From positions 62,001 through 126,000 of the forward strand of contig NZ_JADBGR010000084.1 of assembly GCF_014892515.1 (NCBI RefSeq): 64,000 nucleotides of DNA, read 5' to 3'. The notes beneath the pieces were generated by a model that was given only the letters and a program-made list of their open reading frames with translations, was not told where the DNA came from and made no database searches. The stretch is from Myceligenerans pegani. GTDB lineage: Bacteria > Actinomycetota > Actinomycetes > Actinomycetales > Cellulomonadaceae. Of this stretch, positions 34,754 through 43,756 are shown piece by piece; position 1 is the first letter of the stretch; each line of letters opens with the position of its first letter. Both the position numbers and the translations under genes were made by a program.

Positions 34754-37369
34754 GTGCCCCGCATCGTGAAGGACTGGCTCGCCGACCACGTCGAGCTGCC
34801 CGCAGGCCTCGCCGCCGAGCAGCTCGCCGAGGCCCTGGTGAAGGTCGGCCTGGAGGAAGAGGAGATCCACCCGGCGGCCGTGACCGGGCCCCTCGTGGTC
34901 GGCAGGGTGCTGGAGCAGCACCCGGAGCCGCAGAAGAACGGCAAGACGATCAACTGGTGCCAGGTCGACGTCGGTCCGCACAACGAGGACGGCAAGCCGG
35001 TTGCCGACGGGGGGACGCCGCGCGGCATCGTGTGCGGCGCCCACAACTTCGGCGTGGGCGACCTCGTGGTCGTCTCGCTGCCCGGTACCACGCTGCCCGG
35101 TGGTTTCCACATCACCGCACGCAAGACGTACGGCCACGTGTCCGACGGCATGATCTGCTCCCCGGCGGAACTCGGTCTGGGCGGGGACGCCGGCGGGATC
35201 ATCGTGCTGCCACGCGACATGGGTTTCTCTGAGGCGGACCTGACACCGGGGCAGGACGCGATCGAACTGCTCGGCCTCGGCGAGGAGGTCCTGGAGATCA
35301 ACGTCACGCCGGACCGTGGGTACGCGTTCAGCTACCGTGGCGTGGCGCGCGAGTACGCCCACTCCACGGGGGCCACGTTCACCGACCGCGGCGTGCTGAC
35401 CGGCTCGGAGCCGGCGGCGACGCCCGACGGATTCGAGGTCCGCCTCGAGGACGCGGCACCGATCGACGGGCGGGTCGGCTGCGACCGGTTCGTCACGCGG
35501 ATCGTGCGCGGCATCGACCCGTCCGCACCGTCGCCGGAGTGGATGCGCCGCCGCCTGGACAACTCCGGGATGCGGTCCATCTCGCTCGCCGTGGACGTCA
35601 CGAACTACGTGATGCTCGACCTCGGCCAGCCGCTGCACGCCTACGACCTCTCCCGGGTCGCCGCGCCGCTCGTGGTGCGCCGTGCCGCGGCGGGGGAGAA
35701 GCTCACCACGCTGGACGACGTCGAGCGCACGCTGCACCCCGAGGACCTGCTCATCACCGACTCGCACGACGACGGCACCGGGTCCCGCGTGCTCGGACTC
35801 GCGGGAGTGATGGGCGGTGAGTCCACCGAGGTCAGCGACGCGACCACGGACGTGCTGGTGGAGGCCGCCCACTTCGACCCGATCACCGTGGCGCGCACCG
35901 CGCGCCGCCACAAGATCCCCAGCGAGGCGGCCAAGCGGTTCGAGCGTGGCGTGGACCCGCTGCTGCCCGCCGTGGCGGCGCAGCGCGTCGTCGACCTGCT
36001 GGTCGAGTACGGCGGCGGAACCGCGGATCCGGCGGTGGGCGACGTCGGCGGCACCGCCGAGGCGTTCTCCCGGACCCCGATCGTGCTCCGGGCCACCGAG
36101 CCGACCAGGCTGTCGGGCGTCGAATACACGCCCGAGCAGGTGCGGTCGACGCTCGAGGAGGTCGGATGCGAGGTGCGGGCGTCGACGGACACCCCGGGAG
36201 ATGCACCCGCCGAGACCTTCGCCGTCACACCGCCGACCTGGCGTCCCGACCTGACGGACCCGGCCGATCTGGTCGAGGAGGTCGTGCGCATTCGAGGCTA
36301 CGACCAGATCCCGTCGGTGCTGCCCAAGGCGCCGGGCGGCCGCGGCCTGACCGCCGAGCAGCGCACCCGTCGGTCCGTCGCCCGCGCCCTGGCCGAGACA
36401 GGATTCGTGGAGGTGCTCAGCTACCCGTTCGTCGGTGCCACCGACTACGACGCCCTGGGCCTGCCCTCCGACGACCCGCGCCGCACCTCGGTCCGGCTGG
36501 CCAACCCGCTGGCCGAGGACCGCCCCTACATGCGGACGAACCTCCTGGTCACGCTGCTGGAGACGGTGCGGCGCAACGTGTCGCGCGGTCTGTCGGACCT
36601 CGCGGTGTTCGAGACCGGTCTCGTGACCCGTCCGGCGGCGGACGCGCCGGCGGCTCCCGCGCTCCCGGGCGGTGCGCGCCCGTCCGATGCCGATCTGGCG
36701 GCCCTCGCCGCCGCCACGCCCGACCAGCCGCGCCGGGTGGCCGGCGTCCTCACCGGCGACCGCGAGGCGGCCGGTTGGTGGGGCACGGGTCGCGCTGCCG
36801 ACTGGGCCGACGCGCTCGAGGCGGCGCGCCTGGTCGCCGAGCGCGCAGGCGTCGAGGTCACCGTGTCGGCGGATTCCGGGCACATGCCGTGGCACCCCGG
36901 CCGTTGCGCGAAGCTGGAGGCCACCGATTCCGCCGGCCGGACGCACCTGATCGGCCACGCCGGCGAGCTGCACCCCAAGGTCGTGGAGGCGTTCGGCCTG
37001 CCCGCCCGTGCCTCGGCGTTCGAGGTCGGCCTCTCGACGCTCGTGGCCGTCGCGCCGGACGAACCGGTGACGGCCACGCCGGTCTCCGCGTTCCCGGCCG
37101 CGAAGGAGGACTTCGCGTTCGTGGTCGATGCCGGGCTCCCGGCCGCCACTCTGCGGGACGCGATCGTGTCCGGCGGCGGTGCGCTGCTGGAGGACGTGAG
37201 CCTGTTCGACGTCTTCACCGGCGAGCAGATCGGTGAGGGCCGCAAGTCCCTCGCCTACGCGGTGCGGCTGCGCGCGGCCGACCGCACGCTGTCCGCTGAC
37301 GAGGTGCGCGGGGTGCGTGAGTCGATCGTCGCCGCCGCGGAGCGGGCAGGGGCGGTGCTGCGTGCCTGA
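34754..37369 (+). CDS. pheT: Phenylalanyl-tRNA synthetase beta subunit
   Basis: The 871-residue partner of PheS provides tRNA recognition and editing. Seen in order: an N-terminal start VPRIVKDWLADHVELP, an EMAP-like tRNA-binding domain (VVGRVLEQHPEP through ITARKTYGHVSDGMICSPAELG), and a B3/B4 editing domain (LRLEVTNYV-type: AVDVTNYVMLDLGQPLHAYD). A B5 domain, the catalytic-like core and a C-terminal FDX-ACB anticodon-binding domain follow (YPAAKEDFAFVVD-like). The GTG start is two bases after the pheS stop. Its end overlaps the dehydrogenase gene by eight bases. Confidence 0.96.
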   Translation: MPRIVKDWLADHVELPAGLAAEQLAEALVKVGLEEEEIHPAAVTGPLVVGRVLEQHPEPQKNGKTINWCQVDVGPHNEDGKPVADGGTPRGIVCGAHNFGVGDLVVVSLPGTTLPGGFHITARKTYGHVSDGMICSPAELGLGGDAGGIIVLPRDMGFSEADLTPGQDAIELLGLGEEVLEINVTPDRGYAFSYRGVAREYAHSTGATFTDRGVLTGSEPAATPDGFEVRLEDAAPIDGRVGCDRFVTRIVRGIDPSAPSPEWMRRRLDNSGMRSISLAVDVTNYVMLDLGQPLHAYDLSRVAAPLVVRRAAAGEKLTTLDDVERTLHPEDLLITDSHDDGTGSRVLGLAGVMGGESTEVSDATTDVLVEAAHFDPITVARTARRHKIPSEAAKRFERGVDPLLPAVAAQRVVDLLVEYGGGTADPAVGDVGGTAEAFSRTPIVLRATEPTRLSGVEYTPEQVRSTLEEVGCEVRASTDTPGDAPAETFAVTPPTWRPDLTDPADLVEEVVRIRGYDQIPSVLPKAPGGRGLTAEQRTRRSVARALAETGFVEVLSYPFVGATDYDALGLPSDDPRRTSVRLANPLAEDRPYMRTNLLVTLLETVRRNVSRGLSDLAVFETGLVTRPAADAPAAPALPGGARPSDADLAALAAATPDQPRRVAGVLTGDREAAGWWGTGRAADWADALEAARLVAERAGVEVTVSADSGHMPWHPGRCAKLEATDSAGRTHLIGHAGELHPKVVEAFGLPARASAFEVGLSTLVAVAPDEPVTATPVSAFPAAKEDFAFVVDAGLPAATLRDAIVSGGGALLEDVSLFDVFTGEQIGEGRKSLAYAVRLRAADRTLSADEVRGVRESIVAAAERAGAVLRA

Positions 37370-38243
37370 GGCCGTGGACGCCGTCGACACCGTCCCGCCC
37401 GCCCGGACCGCGCTCGTGACGGGCGCGTCGCGCGGTATCGGCCGCGAGATCGCCCTGGGCCTCGCGCGCGCCGGGCTCGACGTCGCCCTGCTCGCGCGGG
37501 ACGGACAGCGGCTGGCCGAGGTCGCGGAGGAGATCCGCGGCCTCGGCCGGGCCGCCGTCGTCCTCACGGCCGACGTGACCGCGGAGGCCGAGGTGCGCGA
37601 CGCCGTCGCACGCGCCGAGGCACCGGCGGCCGACGGCGGCCTCGGCTCCCTCGACCTGCTGGTGAACAACGCCGGACGCATCGAGGCGGAGACGCCGCTG
37701 TGGGAGTCCGACCCGGACGACTGGTGGGCGACGTTCGAGGTCAACGTGCGTGGCGTCTACCTGGTGAGCCGGTACGTCGTGCCGGGCATGCTCGCGCGCG
37801 GCGCCGGACGCGTCGTCGACCTCGCGTCCGGGGCCAGCACCCACGGGCGCCCCGTGATCAGCGCGTACGTCGGCAGCAAGACCGCGATCCTGCGGATGGG
37901 CGAGCATCTGCACCTCGCCGGGTACGACCGCGGCCTGCGGTCCTTCGAGGTCGCGCCCGGCGTCGTCGCCACCGACATGACCGCCTCCATGCCGATGCAC
38001 CAGGAGCGTACCGAGTGGACGCCCGTCGCACGGACGGTGGACCTGGTGAACGCGATCGCGGCCGGAACGCTCGACGCCTGCTCGGGCTGGCACGTCCGCG
38101 CCACGGACGACACGCCCGAATCGCTCCGGGCCCTTGCCGCCTCCGCCGGGAACGGTCCCGTGCCCGCGGCGGCCCGCCGTCGGCTCCGGGTGCTGCCCGC
38201 CGGGCCCGAGGACCCCTTGGGCGACCTCTTCACCGGACGGTGA
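37362..38243 (+). CDS. Short-chain dehydrogenase/reductase
   Basis: The 293-residue SDR has the NAD(P) motif TGASRGIG (residues 20-27), NNAG and the catalytic Tyr169-x-x-x-Lys173 (YVGSK). The VALLARDGQRL following beta-2 carries Arg, which favours NADPH. The substrate is unknown. GTG 37362 has GGGCAGGGGCGG upstream and overlaps pheT by eight bases, so it is in the pheST operon; GTG 37374 is an alternative. A perfect palindrome covers its stop codon. Confidence 0.85.
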   Translation: MPEAVDAVDTVPPARTALVTGASRGIGREIALGLARAGLDVALLARDGQRLAEVAEEIRGLGRAAVVLTADVTAEAEVRDAVARAEAPAADGGLGSLDLLVNNAGRIEAETPLWESDPDDWWATFEVNVRGVYLVSRYVVPGMLARGAGRVVDLASGASTHGRPVISAYVGSKTAILRMGEHLHLAGYDRGLRSFEVAPGVVATDMTASMPMHQERTEWTPVARTVDLVNAIAAGTLDACSGWHVRATDDTPESLRALAASAGNGPVPAAARRRLRVLPAGPEDPLGDLFTGR

Positions 38244-38260
38244 CCCGCCGGGCGGGTCAC
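38240..38260 (+). terminator. Terminator-like perfect palindrome over the SDR stop codon
   Basis: GTGACCCGCC and GGCGGGTCAC pair across a single G, giving a ten-base stem that includes the TGA. There is no U-tract, so it may be a GC-only terminator as is common in this group. Confidence 0.55.
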
Positions 38261-38405
38261 CGCCCTGCAGGTCGGGAACGGCCCTGCCGGAGAGTGCCTG
38301 ACCTGGGACGGTACTCGTCACTTTGCTGGCGCACGCGGCATCCGGTCTCTACGGTGTGGGAGGTCGCCGCCGCGACCAGTTCGCTACCGAACGAGGGGGA
38401 GAACC

Positions 38406-39674
38406 ATGCGACACGGACGTACCACTGTCCGGACCACGCGGACGCTGAGCGCCGCGCTCGCCGCGGGGCTGCTCGCGGCCGCCGGCCTGACCGCCGCCGC
38501 ACCGGCCACCGCGGACACCGAAGCCGTGCCAGGGTCGTCAGCCGCGGCCGTCGAGGCAGCCGCGACCAGACTCACGGCGAGCAACTTCCGGTACGGGCTG
38601 GGCGAGACCTCGCCGTCCCTGATCAGTGCGCTCGACAGCGCGCTGCCCAACGTCTCGGTGTCGACGGTCGCGAACGACGGGAACCGTACGGGGGCGACGT
38701 GCGGCGCGCCGTCGGTCAGTCACCGGCGGGCGTACTTCTGCTGGAACTCCGGGGACCAGTCCACCTCCGCGTGGTACCCGCAGGGCATCACCACCAGCTC
38801 GGACGCGTACGGCGCCGGAACCTACGAGGGCAAGCGGATCCTCGTCGCGAGCTGGTACGACCACGACGGGGGCATCGACAAGGGCGCCCGGCTCAGCTTC
38901 GTCGACCTCGACGGCGGCACGTCGAACCCGTCCTACCGGCACGTGCTGCTCGTCGAGCCGACGGGGACCAGCAGCTCGCCGTCGTACAGGCCGGTCAGCG
39001 TCCACGCCGGTGGCCTCGCCTGGTACGGCAACCACCTGTACGTCGCCGACACATCGGGCGGCTTCCGGGTCTTCGACCTGGACCACCTGTGGCGTGTGTC
39101 CACGGGCAGCTCGACGAAGATCGGCCGGCAGTCGGACGGCTCGTACCACGCGTTCGACTACAAGTACGTGCTGCCGCAGACCGCGAAGTTCTCGGACTAC
39201 ACCGTGAACGGCTACGCCCAGATCCGGCACTCGTCCGTGTCGCTGGACCGCTCCAGCACGCCGGACTCGCTGATTGTCACCGAGTACCAGTCGCCGAGTG
39301 CGGTCGACGGGGGTACCCAGGTGCGCACCATCCGGATCCCGATTGACTATCGCGACCGGTACCTCAAGCCGGCGTCGGACGGCGTCGTCAAGGCGACCGA
39401 GGCGTACCGGATCGATCTGGAGAGCGTCCAGGGGTCGACCGCGCTCGACGGGGAGTTCTACTACTCGCAGAGCGACGGATCGAGCGGCAGCCCGAACTCC
39501 GACGGTGACCTGTACACGTTCGCGGCGCCGTCGGGCTCGCTCGTGCGGCACGGCAACGCGCTCACGATGGGGCCCGAGGACCTGTCCTACGACCCCACCC
39601 GCGACCACCTGTGGACCCTGAGCGAGTACCCGGGGCACCGCTGGGTGTACGCGACGGACGCGTCCAGTTACTGA
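38406..39674 (+). CDS. Secreted protein of unknown function (beta-propeller-like)
   Basis: The 422-residue product has a signal peptide (about 1-36, ending PATADT). The rest has no transmembrane segments and many short beta-type motifs with aromatic residues, such as GGLAWYGNHLYVADTSGGFRVFDLD and HLWTLSEYPGHRWVY. This pattern resembles a propeller with repeated blades. No catalytic motif is recognised. It has its own strong ribosome binding site (GAGGGGGAG) and a promoter-like TACGGT at about 38350. Similar secreted proteins occur in Streptomyces, but a function is not known to me. Confidence 0.75.
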   Translation: MRHGRTTVRTTRTLSAALAAGLLAAAGLTAAAPATADTEAVPGSSAAAVEAAATRLTASNFRYGLGETSPSLISALDSALPNVSVSTVANDGNRTGATCGAPSVSHRRAYFCWNSGDQSTSAWYPQGITTSSDAYGAGTYEGKRILVASWYDHDGGIDKGARLSFVDLDGGTSNPSYRHVLLVEPTGTSSSPSYRPVSVHAGGLAWYGNHLYVADTSGGFRVFDLDHLWRVSTGSSTKIGRQSDGSYHAFDYKYVLPQTAKFSDYTVNGYAQIRHSSVSLDRSSTPDSLIVTEYQSPSAVDGGTQVRTIRIPIDYRDRYLKPASDGVVKATEAYRIDLESVQGSTALDGEFYYSQSDGSSGSPNSDGDLYTFAAPSGSLVRHGNALTMGPEDLSYDPTRDHLWTLSEYPGHRWVYATDASSY

Positions 39675-39702
39675 CGCGACCGACGCGCGAGGTGCTGCGG
39701 GC

Positions 39703-40137
39703 TCAGTCCGCTCCGGACTCCGCGCGCGCCTTCAGCCCGGCGAGCTCGGTCTCGACGAGCTGGCGCGTGCGTTTCCTGGTGAGGACGCCGAGCGGGCCGG
39801 CGAGCGGTCCGACCTGGGTGATCGTGAGCGTCACCCGGGACCGGCCCTCGCCGGCCCGCTCGACGACGTGCTCCGCCTGGGTGCGCATGCCCGGCACGGC
39901 GCTGGTCCAGGCGAACATGCGTGGCGGGTCCCAGTCGTCGACCGTCCAGACGGCGAGCGGCAGGCCCGGTTGCTCGATGCGCACGGCCGTACCGGCGTCG
40001 GGCGGGTTCGGACCGTCGACGATGCGGACCGACGTCATGGAGGACGTCCAGCCCGGCATGCCCTCGACGTCGGACAGGACCTGCCAGACGATCTCCGGTG
40101 GCGCGGCGACCTCGGCCGACGTCGAGTAGGAGGCCAT
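39703..40137 (-). CDS. SRPBCC-family polyketide cyclase/dehydrase-like protein
   Basis: The 144-residue START-like fold begins SYSTSAEVAAPPEIVWQVLSDVEGMPGW, the hallmark of the polyketide cyclase/dehydrase family. It continues with VDGPNPPDAGTAVRIEQPG and ends in a long amphipathic helix (TRKRTRQLVETELAGLKA). Such proteins bind hydrophobic ligands, and the ligand is unknown here. The ATG at 40137 overlaps the stop of the LLM oxidoreductase gene (TGATG), so the two are coupled. Confidence 0.85.
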   Translation of the reverse strand: MASYSTSAEVAAPPEIVWQVLSDVEGMPGWTSSMTSVRIVDGPNPPDAGTAVRIEQPGLPLAVWTVDDWDPPRMFAWTSAVPGMRTQAEHVVERAGEGRSRVTLTITQVGPLAGPLGVLTRKRTRQLVETELAGLKARAESGAD

Positions 40138-40922
40138 CAGCCGGCGGCCTGCGCGTCGCGCCAGTCGATCCACCGCTTGACGTCGGACAGGTCGTAGCCG
40201 GGGCCGTTCGTGCCGATCGTGAACAACGTGGCCCCCGCGGCGACGAGGGCGTCCCCCGTCCGGGCGGGATCGCCGACGACGTCGACGGACCGCTCGACGA
40301 GCCGCGCCGTGTCGCGCCCGACGGAGGTGCCGTGCTCGTCGAGGATCGCCGACTTGCGGGTCAGGACGTCGACGCCGCCGAAGCTGTGCCAGATGTCGGC
40401 GTGCTCGGCGACGATCCGCAGGGTCTTCCGCTCACCACCGCCGCCGATCATGATCGGGATGTCCCGCGTGGGCGCGGGGTTCCCGGCCGCCAGGCGCTCG
40501 ACGATGCGCGGCATCGCCGCGGAGAGCTCGGCGATGCGGGATCCGGCGGTGCCGAACTCGTAGCCGAACCGGTCGTAGTCCTTCCGGAACCAGCCGGCGC
40601 CGATGCCGAGGATCAGGCGGCCGCCCGACATGTGGTCGACGGTGCGGGCCATGTCGGCCAGCAGATCCGGGTTGCGATAGGAGTTGCAGGTCACGAGGGC
40701 GCCGATCTCGACACGCTCGGTCTGCTCCGCCCAGGCGCCGAGCATGGTCCAGCACTCGAAGTGCTTGCCCTCCGGGTCGCCGTGCAGCGGGTAGAAGTGG
40801 TCCCAGTTGAAGATGACGTCGACACCCATGTCCTCCGCGCGCAGGACGGCGTCGCGGATCTGGGAGTAGTCGGCGTGTTCGGGCTGGAGCTGGACTGCGA
40901 TGCGGATCGGGCGGTCGGTCAT
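40137..40922 (-). CDS. LLM-class F420-dependent oxidoreductase
   Basis: The 261-residue TIM barrel matches the luciferase-like monooxygenase superfamily: RIAVQLQPEHADYSQIRDAVLRAEDMGVDVIFNWDHF, LGAWAEQTERVEIGALVTCNSYRNP and GIGAGWFRKDYDRFGYEF. The AEHADIWHSFGG region is typical of F420-dependent members. The substrate is unknown. A TAGCCT -10 element ends six bases before the ATG on the minus strand (40929-40934), again a leaderless arrangement. The coupled SRPBCC protein may bind its substrate. Confidence 0.88.
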   Translation of the reverse strand: MTDRPIRIAVQLQPEHADYSQIRDAVLRAEDMGVDVIFNWDHFYPLHGDPEGKHFECWTMLGAWAEQTERVEIGALVTCNSYRNPDLLADMARTVDHMSGGRLILGIGAGWFRKDYDRFGYEFGTAGSRIAELSAAMPRIVERLAAGNPAPTRDIPIMIGGGGERKTLRIVAEHADIWHSFGGVDVLTRKSAILDEHGTSVGRDTARLVERSVDVVGDPARTGDALVAAGATLFTIGTNGPGYDLSDVKRWIDWRDAQAAG

Positions 40923-41036
40923 GGCGCCAGGCTACGCCGCGGCAGCGCCGGATTCGCGGGCTCGGCTCTCGGCGAATACGGGAATACCCGCGTGCGAGGG
41001 ACGCCGTACCAGGGATGCCGTGCGAGGGGTGCGGCG

Positions 41037-41840
41037 TCAGCCGCGTGCGGCGACCACGAACACCCGGCGGAACTCCAGCGGTGTCCCGTAGGGCCGCTCC
41101 GGATACGCCTCGCGCAGCGCGGCGCCGTAGTCCCTCTCGAACCGCTCCCGGAGCGCGGGATCCGCGTCCTGGAGCGCGTGGAGGGTCGGCTGGGCGCCGG
41201 TGGCGCTGATCCAGCTCAGTACCGGGTCCGGTCCGTGGAGCACGTGCGTGTACGTCGTCTCCCACGCGTCGACGCCCCAGCCCGGGCCGGCGAGCAGGTC
41301 GAGGTATCCCCCGGGATCCTCGGTGGCGCGGCGGGGCACCGGCGCGCCGAGCGCGGAGGCGTACGGCTCACGCGCGGCGATCTCGCGCAGCAGTCGGTGC
41401 GACGGCGCGTCGTGGTTTCCCGGGACCTGGAACGCGAAGACCCGTCGCGCGGAGTCCCGCAGATCGGGCAGGAGGCTCCGGTGCTCCGGGACCCACTGCA
41501 GCGCGGCGTTGCTCACCACGACATCGGCACCGGTCACGGAGAGACGCCCGGCCGCGTAGTCGGCGATGTCGCCCTCGATGTAGGTCGTTCCCGGATCGTG
41601 CAGCTCCCGCGCCGTCGCGATCATGGCGGGCGACGAGTCCACGCCCGTCACGGCAGCGTCCGGCCAGTGGGATCGCAGCACGCCGGTCAGGTGCCCCGGA
41701 CCGCACCCGAGGTCGACGACGCCCGAGGGTGTCACCTCGCGTGCGGCCAGCAGTTCCGCGACGCGGGCGACCAGCTCACGGAACGACCGCGACCGCTCGT
41801 CGGCGAATCGCAGGTACCGGGTGGGGGACCAGTCGGCCAT
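41037..41840 (-). CDS. tam: Trans-aconitate 2-methyltransferase
   Basis: This SAM-dependent methyltransferase of 267 residues begins MADWSPTRYLRFADERSR and has the SAM motif VVDLGCGPGHLTGVL, the acidic VTGVDSSPAMI and the SNAALQWVPEH segment characteristic of Tam. It methylates trans-aconitate, a spontaneous aconitase side product. AGAGGG serves as ribosome binding site. Two operator-like dyads lie just upstream, so the gene is probably under a dimeric repressor. Confidence 0.9.
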   Translation of the reverse strand: MADWSPTRYLRFADERSRSFRELVARVAELLAAREVTPSGVVDLGCGPGHLTGVLRSHWPDAAVTGVDSSPAMIATARELHDPGTTYIEGDIADYAAGRLSVTGADVVVSNAALQWVPEHRSLLPDLRDSARRVFAFQVPGNHDAPSHRLLREIAAREPYASALGAPVPRRATEDPGGYLDLLAGPGWGVDAWETTYTHVLHGPDPVLSWISATGAQPTLHALQDADPALRERFERDYGAALREAYPERPYGTPLEFRRVFVVAARG

Positions 41841-41854
41841 CGCGAACCCTCTCG

Positions 41855-41884
41855 CTCGACATCGAGTATCTCGACATCAAGATA
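41855..41884. promoter_or_regulatory. Two adjacent operator-like dyads before tam
   Basis: CTCGACATCGAG (41855-41866) and TATCTCGACATCAAGATA (41867-41884) are two near-palindromes abutting end to end, with the same CTCGACATC half. They lie 15-44 bases upstream of the tam start and over the end of the neighbouring regulator gene. Sites of this form are bound by MarR-type repressors in Actinobacteria; that match is from memory. Confidence 0.55.
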
Positions 41885-42527
41885 CACCGTGCTCGTACGC
41901 CCAGCGGGCCACCTCGACGCGATTCCTGGTGCCGGTCTTCGTCATGATCGCCCCCAGGTGCGTCTTCACCGTGCTCAGCCCGAGGTGCAGGTCCTCGCAG
42001 ATCTCGCCGTTGGTCCTGCCGGCGGCGACCAGGCGGAGCACCGATGTCTCGCGGTCGGTGAGCGGAGCGGCCGGCGGGCGCGGAGGGTCGCCCGGTGCCG
42101 CTCCAGCGAAGTACGCGAGCAGCCGCACGGTGACCGCCGGGTCGATCAGCGCGTCGCCGTCGGCCGCGGCGTGCACCGCCTGCGAGAGCAGGGCCGGTCC
42201 GGCGTCCTTGAGCAGGAACCCGCGCGCCCCGGCCCGCAGGGCCGCGTGGACGTTCTCGTCGAGATCGAACGTCGTGATGACCACGACCGCCATGGGGTCG
42301 GCGACGTCCGGCCCCGCGAGCAGTCGCGTGGCCGAGACGCCGTCGAGCACAGGCATGCGGATGTCGAGGAGGCAGACGTCCGGGCGCAGCCGGCGCGCCT
42401 CGCTCACCGCCCGGGCGCCGTCCGCCACGTCCGCGACGACCTCGATGTCCGGCTGCGCGTCCAGGATCGTGCACAGGCCGGTGCGCACGATCTCCTGGTC
42501 GTCGGCCACCAGGACGCGGACCGTCAT
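41877..42527 (-). CDS. NarL/LuxR-family two-component response regulator
   Basis: The 216-residue protein has a receiver domain (ADDQE, phospho-acceptor Asp55 in VCLLDIRMP, VVITTFDLDENVHAALRAGARGFLLKD) and a C-terminal LuxR helix-turn-helix (LTDRETSVLRLVAAGRTNGEI, LSTVKTHLGAIMTKTG). Its ATG overlaps the stop of the partner kinase (ATGA). It is the second such pair in the window. The DUF2306 membrane gene upstream is part of the same transcription unit. Confidence 0.94.
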   Translation of the reverse strand: MTVRVLVADDQEIVRTGLCTILDAQPDIEVVADVADGARAVSEARRLRPDVCLLDIRMPVLDGVSATRLLAGPDVADPMAVVVITTFDLDENVHAALRAGARGFLLKDAGPALLSQAVHAAADGDALIDPAVTVRLLAYFAGAAPGDPPRPPAAPLTDRETSVLRLVAAGRTNGEICEDLHLGLSTVKTHLGAIMTKTGTRNRVEVARWAYEHGVS

Positions 42528-43756
42528 CGGCCCCCCTCGGCGGCGTGGCCGGGCCGCTCCGCCGGGACGGGCAGGACCGCGTGCACGGTCCAGCCGCGCT
42601 CCTCGTCGGGCCCGGCCACGAGCGTGCCGCCGAGCGCACGCGCCCGTTCGTTCATCCCGGTCAGCCCGAATCCCGTGTCCGACGGCGGCTCGTGGCCGGT
42701 CCCGTGCCGGGTGTGCGGCACGGCGGCGCCGTCGTCGTGCACGATCAGGTCCAGGACGCCGTCGTGACGCTCGAGCGTGACGGTGATGCCGGTCGCTCCC
42801 CGGGCGTGGCGCCGGGCGTTGGCGACGGCCTCCTGGGCGATGCGGACGACGGCCGTGCTCGTGGCCGCGGGGAGCGGCTCGACGCCGTCGGCCACGTGCA
42901 GGCGCACCGGGGGCGGGCCCGGGTCGGCGAGGTCCTGGAGCCGGTCCAGGCCGCGCGTCAGCTCGCGGGGCGTCTCGCTGCGGAGCACGCCGACGAGCGA
43001 TCGCATCTCCGCCAGGGCACGCCGCGCCTCGGCCTCGACGAGCCGGAGGGCCTCGACGGCCGCGGCCGGATCGCCGGCCGCGGCCGTCGCGCTGACCTGG
43101 CCGGCCTGGGCCCGGACGGCGACGGCGGACAGGTGGTGGGCGACGGTGTCGTGCAGGTCGCGGGCGACGGCCTCGCGCTCGCGGGCCCGGACACGGTCCA
43201 GCTCGCGGGCCCGCGCCATCGACCGCTGGCGCACGACCTCGCCGACGAGCGCGACGAGGACGAGAACGGTGACGCCGCCGATCGCGTCGTCGAGGCCGCC
43301 CACGCCCGCGATCACGGACAGCGCGAGGCCCCCGGCGATCAGGGGCGTGCCCGCCAGGATCGCGCGGCCCGAACCCCAGCGGAAGAGCGCGTACGGCGCG
43401 AGGACGATGAGCACCGCGGAGTACATCGCGGTGGATCCGTGCCCCGCGAGGATGTCGGCGAGGTCGTGCGCCGCGCCGATGCCGAACGTCCAGGCGACGA
43501 CGGCGAACGGGCGCACCCGCCGCCAGGGGAGCGCGACGAGGGCCGCGAGAGTGGCCAGCGCGGAGGCCACCGGCCACGCGAGGTCCTGGCGGAGCGCCGC
43601 TTCGACGACGAGGCCGACGGCCGCGATGCCCACGATGATCCAGTCGCGCCGTGCGGGCGGTGCGGCGCCCGGGGCGGCGGGTCGCCGGACGGCGGTACCG
43701 AGCGGGCGTCGGAGCGCCTCGCCGTTCGTCGTCCGCATATCGGTGATGGTAGTCAT
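42524..43756 (-). CDS. Sensor histidine kinase (HisKA_3)
   Basis: The 410-residue protein has about four to five transmembrane segments (residues 40-180), a HisKA_3 domain with RDLHDTVAHHLSAVAV (phosphorylated His202) and an HATPase_c domain (GFGLTGMNERARALGG). It overlaps both neighbours by ATGA: the regulator downstream and the DUF2306 gene upstream. The three genes therefore form a coupled unit in which the DUF2306 protein may be part of the sensing system. The signal is unknown. Confidence 0.93.
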   Translation of the reverse strand: MTTITDMRTTNGEALRRPLGTAVRRPAAPGAAPPARRDWIIVGIAAVGLVVEAALRQDLAWPVASALATLAALVALPWRRVRPFAVVAWTFGIGAAHDLADILAGHGSTAMYSAVLIVLAPYALFRWGSGRAILAGTPLIAGGLALSVIAGVGGLDDAIGGVTVLVLVALVGEVVRQRSMARARELDRVRAREREAVARDLHDTVAHHLSAVAVRAQAGQVSATAAAGDPAAAVEALRLVEAEARRALAEMRSLVGVLRSETPRELTRGLDRLQDLADPGPPPVRLHVADGVEPLPAATSTAVVRIAQEAVANARRHARGATGITVTLERHDGVLDLIVHDDGAAVPHTRHGTGHEPPSDTGFGLTGMNERARALGGTLVAGPDEERGWTVHAVLPVPAERPGHAAEGGR

